Shown: in pieces, positions 4,993-5,342 of the stretch
How the letters are laid out: the number at the start of each line of letters is the position of its first letter
How positions within the stretch are numbered: the first letter of the stretch is position 1
Source: Devosia equisanguinis
GTDB taxonomy: Bacteria > Pseudomonadota > Alphaproteobacteria > Rhizobiales > Hyphomicrobiaceae
Length of the DNA stretch: 5,342 nucleotides
Direction: 5' to 3'
Assembly (NCBI GenBank): GCA_945901835.1
Contig: CAMDMH010000286.1
Span: 1 to 5,342 of the forward strand
Position numbers and translations under genes: made by a program
Notes under the pieces: generated by a model
Told to the model about the DNA's origin: nothing
Databases searched by the model: none
The model's input: the letters and a program-made list of their open reading frames with translations, nothing else

Positions 4993-5342
4993 ATGCCCAT
5001 GAACCCACTATCGACACGCCGCTTCGCGCTTGCCGCGATCGCCACCTTGGTCGTCTCGGTTGCCGGCATCACGACCCACGCCGTCGCCTATCAGTCGAAG
5101 TCGATCGCGGCCGTAAACCTCGACAAGCAGAACCTAGCCTTGGGCGGCTACGATCCGGTTGCGTATTTCACCCTCGGCAAAGCGACCGCAGGCAAGACCG
5201 AGTTCAGTGCGGTGCACGAGGGCGCGACCTACCGGTTCGCCTCGGCCGCGCATCGCGCTACCTTCGTGACGATACCGGCGCGCTACCTGCCCCAGTATGG
5301 CGGCTACTGCGCCTATGCAGCGTCTCAGGGCTACAAGGCCGA
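4993..5342 (+). CDS. Secreted YHS domain-containing protein, Cys form (partial, runs off right edge)
   Basis: The first 116 codons are present and open to the window edge. Residues 1-32 form a signal peptide: STRRF n-region, core ALAAIATLVVSVAGI, cleavage at AVA or just after. The mature part is a YHS domain, a small metal- or redox-associated fold. It starts with LGGYDPVAYF (50-59), then GKATAGKTEF (62-71), YRFASAAHRATF (80-91), and PARYLPQYGGYCAYAASQGYKA (95-116). Cys106 in YGGYC is encoded by TGC at 5308-5310. I recall that some members of this group, named YHS domain-containing (seleno)protein, carry selenocysteine here, so this would be the Cys form. The C-terminus is missing. It follows the catalase-like gene by 160 bp in the same direction. 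Both products are exported, which suggests a shared periplasmic redox or metal role, although the hairpin between them leaves co-transcription open. The precise function of the family is unknown to me. Confidence 0.85.
   Translation, partial: MPMNPLSTRRFALAAIATLVVSVAGITTHAVAYQSKSIAAVNLDKQNLALGGYDPVAYFTLGKATAGKTEFSAVHEGATYRFASAAHRATFVTIPARYLPQYGGYCAYAASQGYKA

Noticed and set aside
1..5342. CRISPR array, tRNA or rRNA gene, insertion sequence or attachment site
   Set aside because: No regularly spaced repeats, no cloverleaf-like sequence, no transposase or integrase motifs and no paired terminal repeats were found on reading both strands.

Overview
The window is GC-rich with GC-ending codons and compact genes. 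Its gene content is a ring-cleaving gentisate 1,2-dioxygenase family enzyme, orphan TctC-type solute-binding proteins, a secreted catalase-family protein and a YHS-domain protein. Together these suggest the chromosome of a soil- or rhizosphere-type alphaproteobacterium (Bradyrhizobium/Reyranella-like). The lineage is an inference from content and style; no rRNA or other phylogenetic marker is present.

Layout. Positions 1-80 hold the last 25 codons of an upstream plus-strand gene, whose tail resembles the C-termini of the two solute-binding proteins further on. It is followed after 42 nt by a complete dioxygenase gene (123-1169, +). Convergent to that are two minus-strand genes, read in the order 3430->2384 and then 2278->1220. 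Each encodes a secreted TctC/Bug-type substrate-binding protein. No TctA or TctB membrane components are in view. A gene-free stretch of about 400 bp (3431-3830) separates this block from a divergent plus-strand pair: a secreted SrpA-like catalase-family protein (3831-4832) and, 160 bp later, the start of a secreted YHS-domain protein (4993 to the window edge).

How the genes may work together. The left half looks like an aromatic-acid utilisation island: periplasmic binding proteins that could capture an aromatic or carboxylic acid, beside an Fe(II) bicupin dioxygenase that opens a gentisate- or salicylate-type ring. The right half is a small exported redox module. The two halves are divided by the long gap, which contains a strong 24-bp dyad that could serve as an operator.

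The points most worth a second look are these. The catalase-like protein keeps the proximal heme Tyr motif (RxxxY) and the distal Asn, but has Gly where the family's catalytic His (HAKG) is expected. The dioxygenase has all five of its cysteines in the C-terminal cupin, and its substrate-pocket residues are not simply gentisate-like. Up to three TctC-type binding proteins cluster around one ring-cleavage gene. The YHS protein has Cys at the position that I recall being selenocysteine in some relatives. No wholly new multi-gene system is evident.
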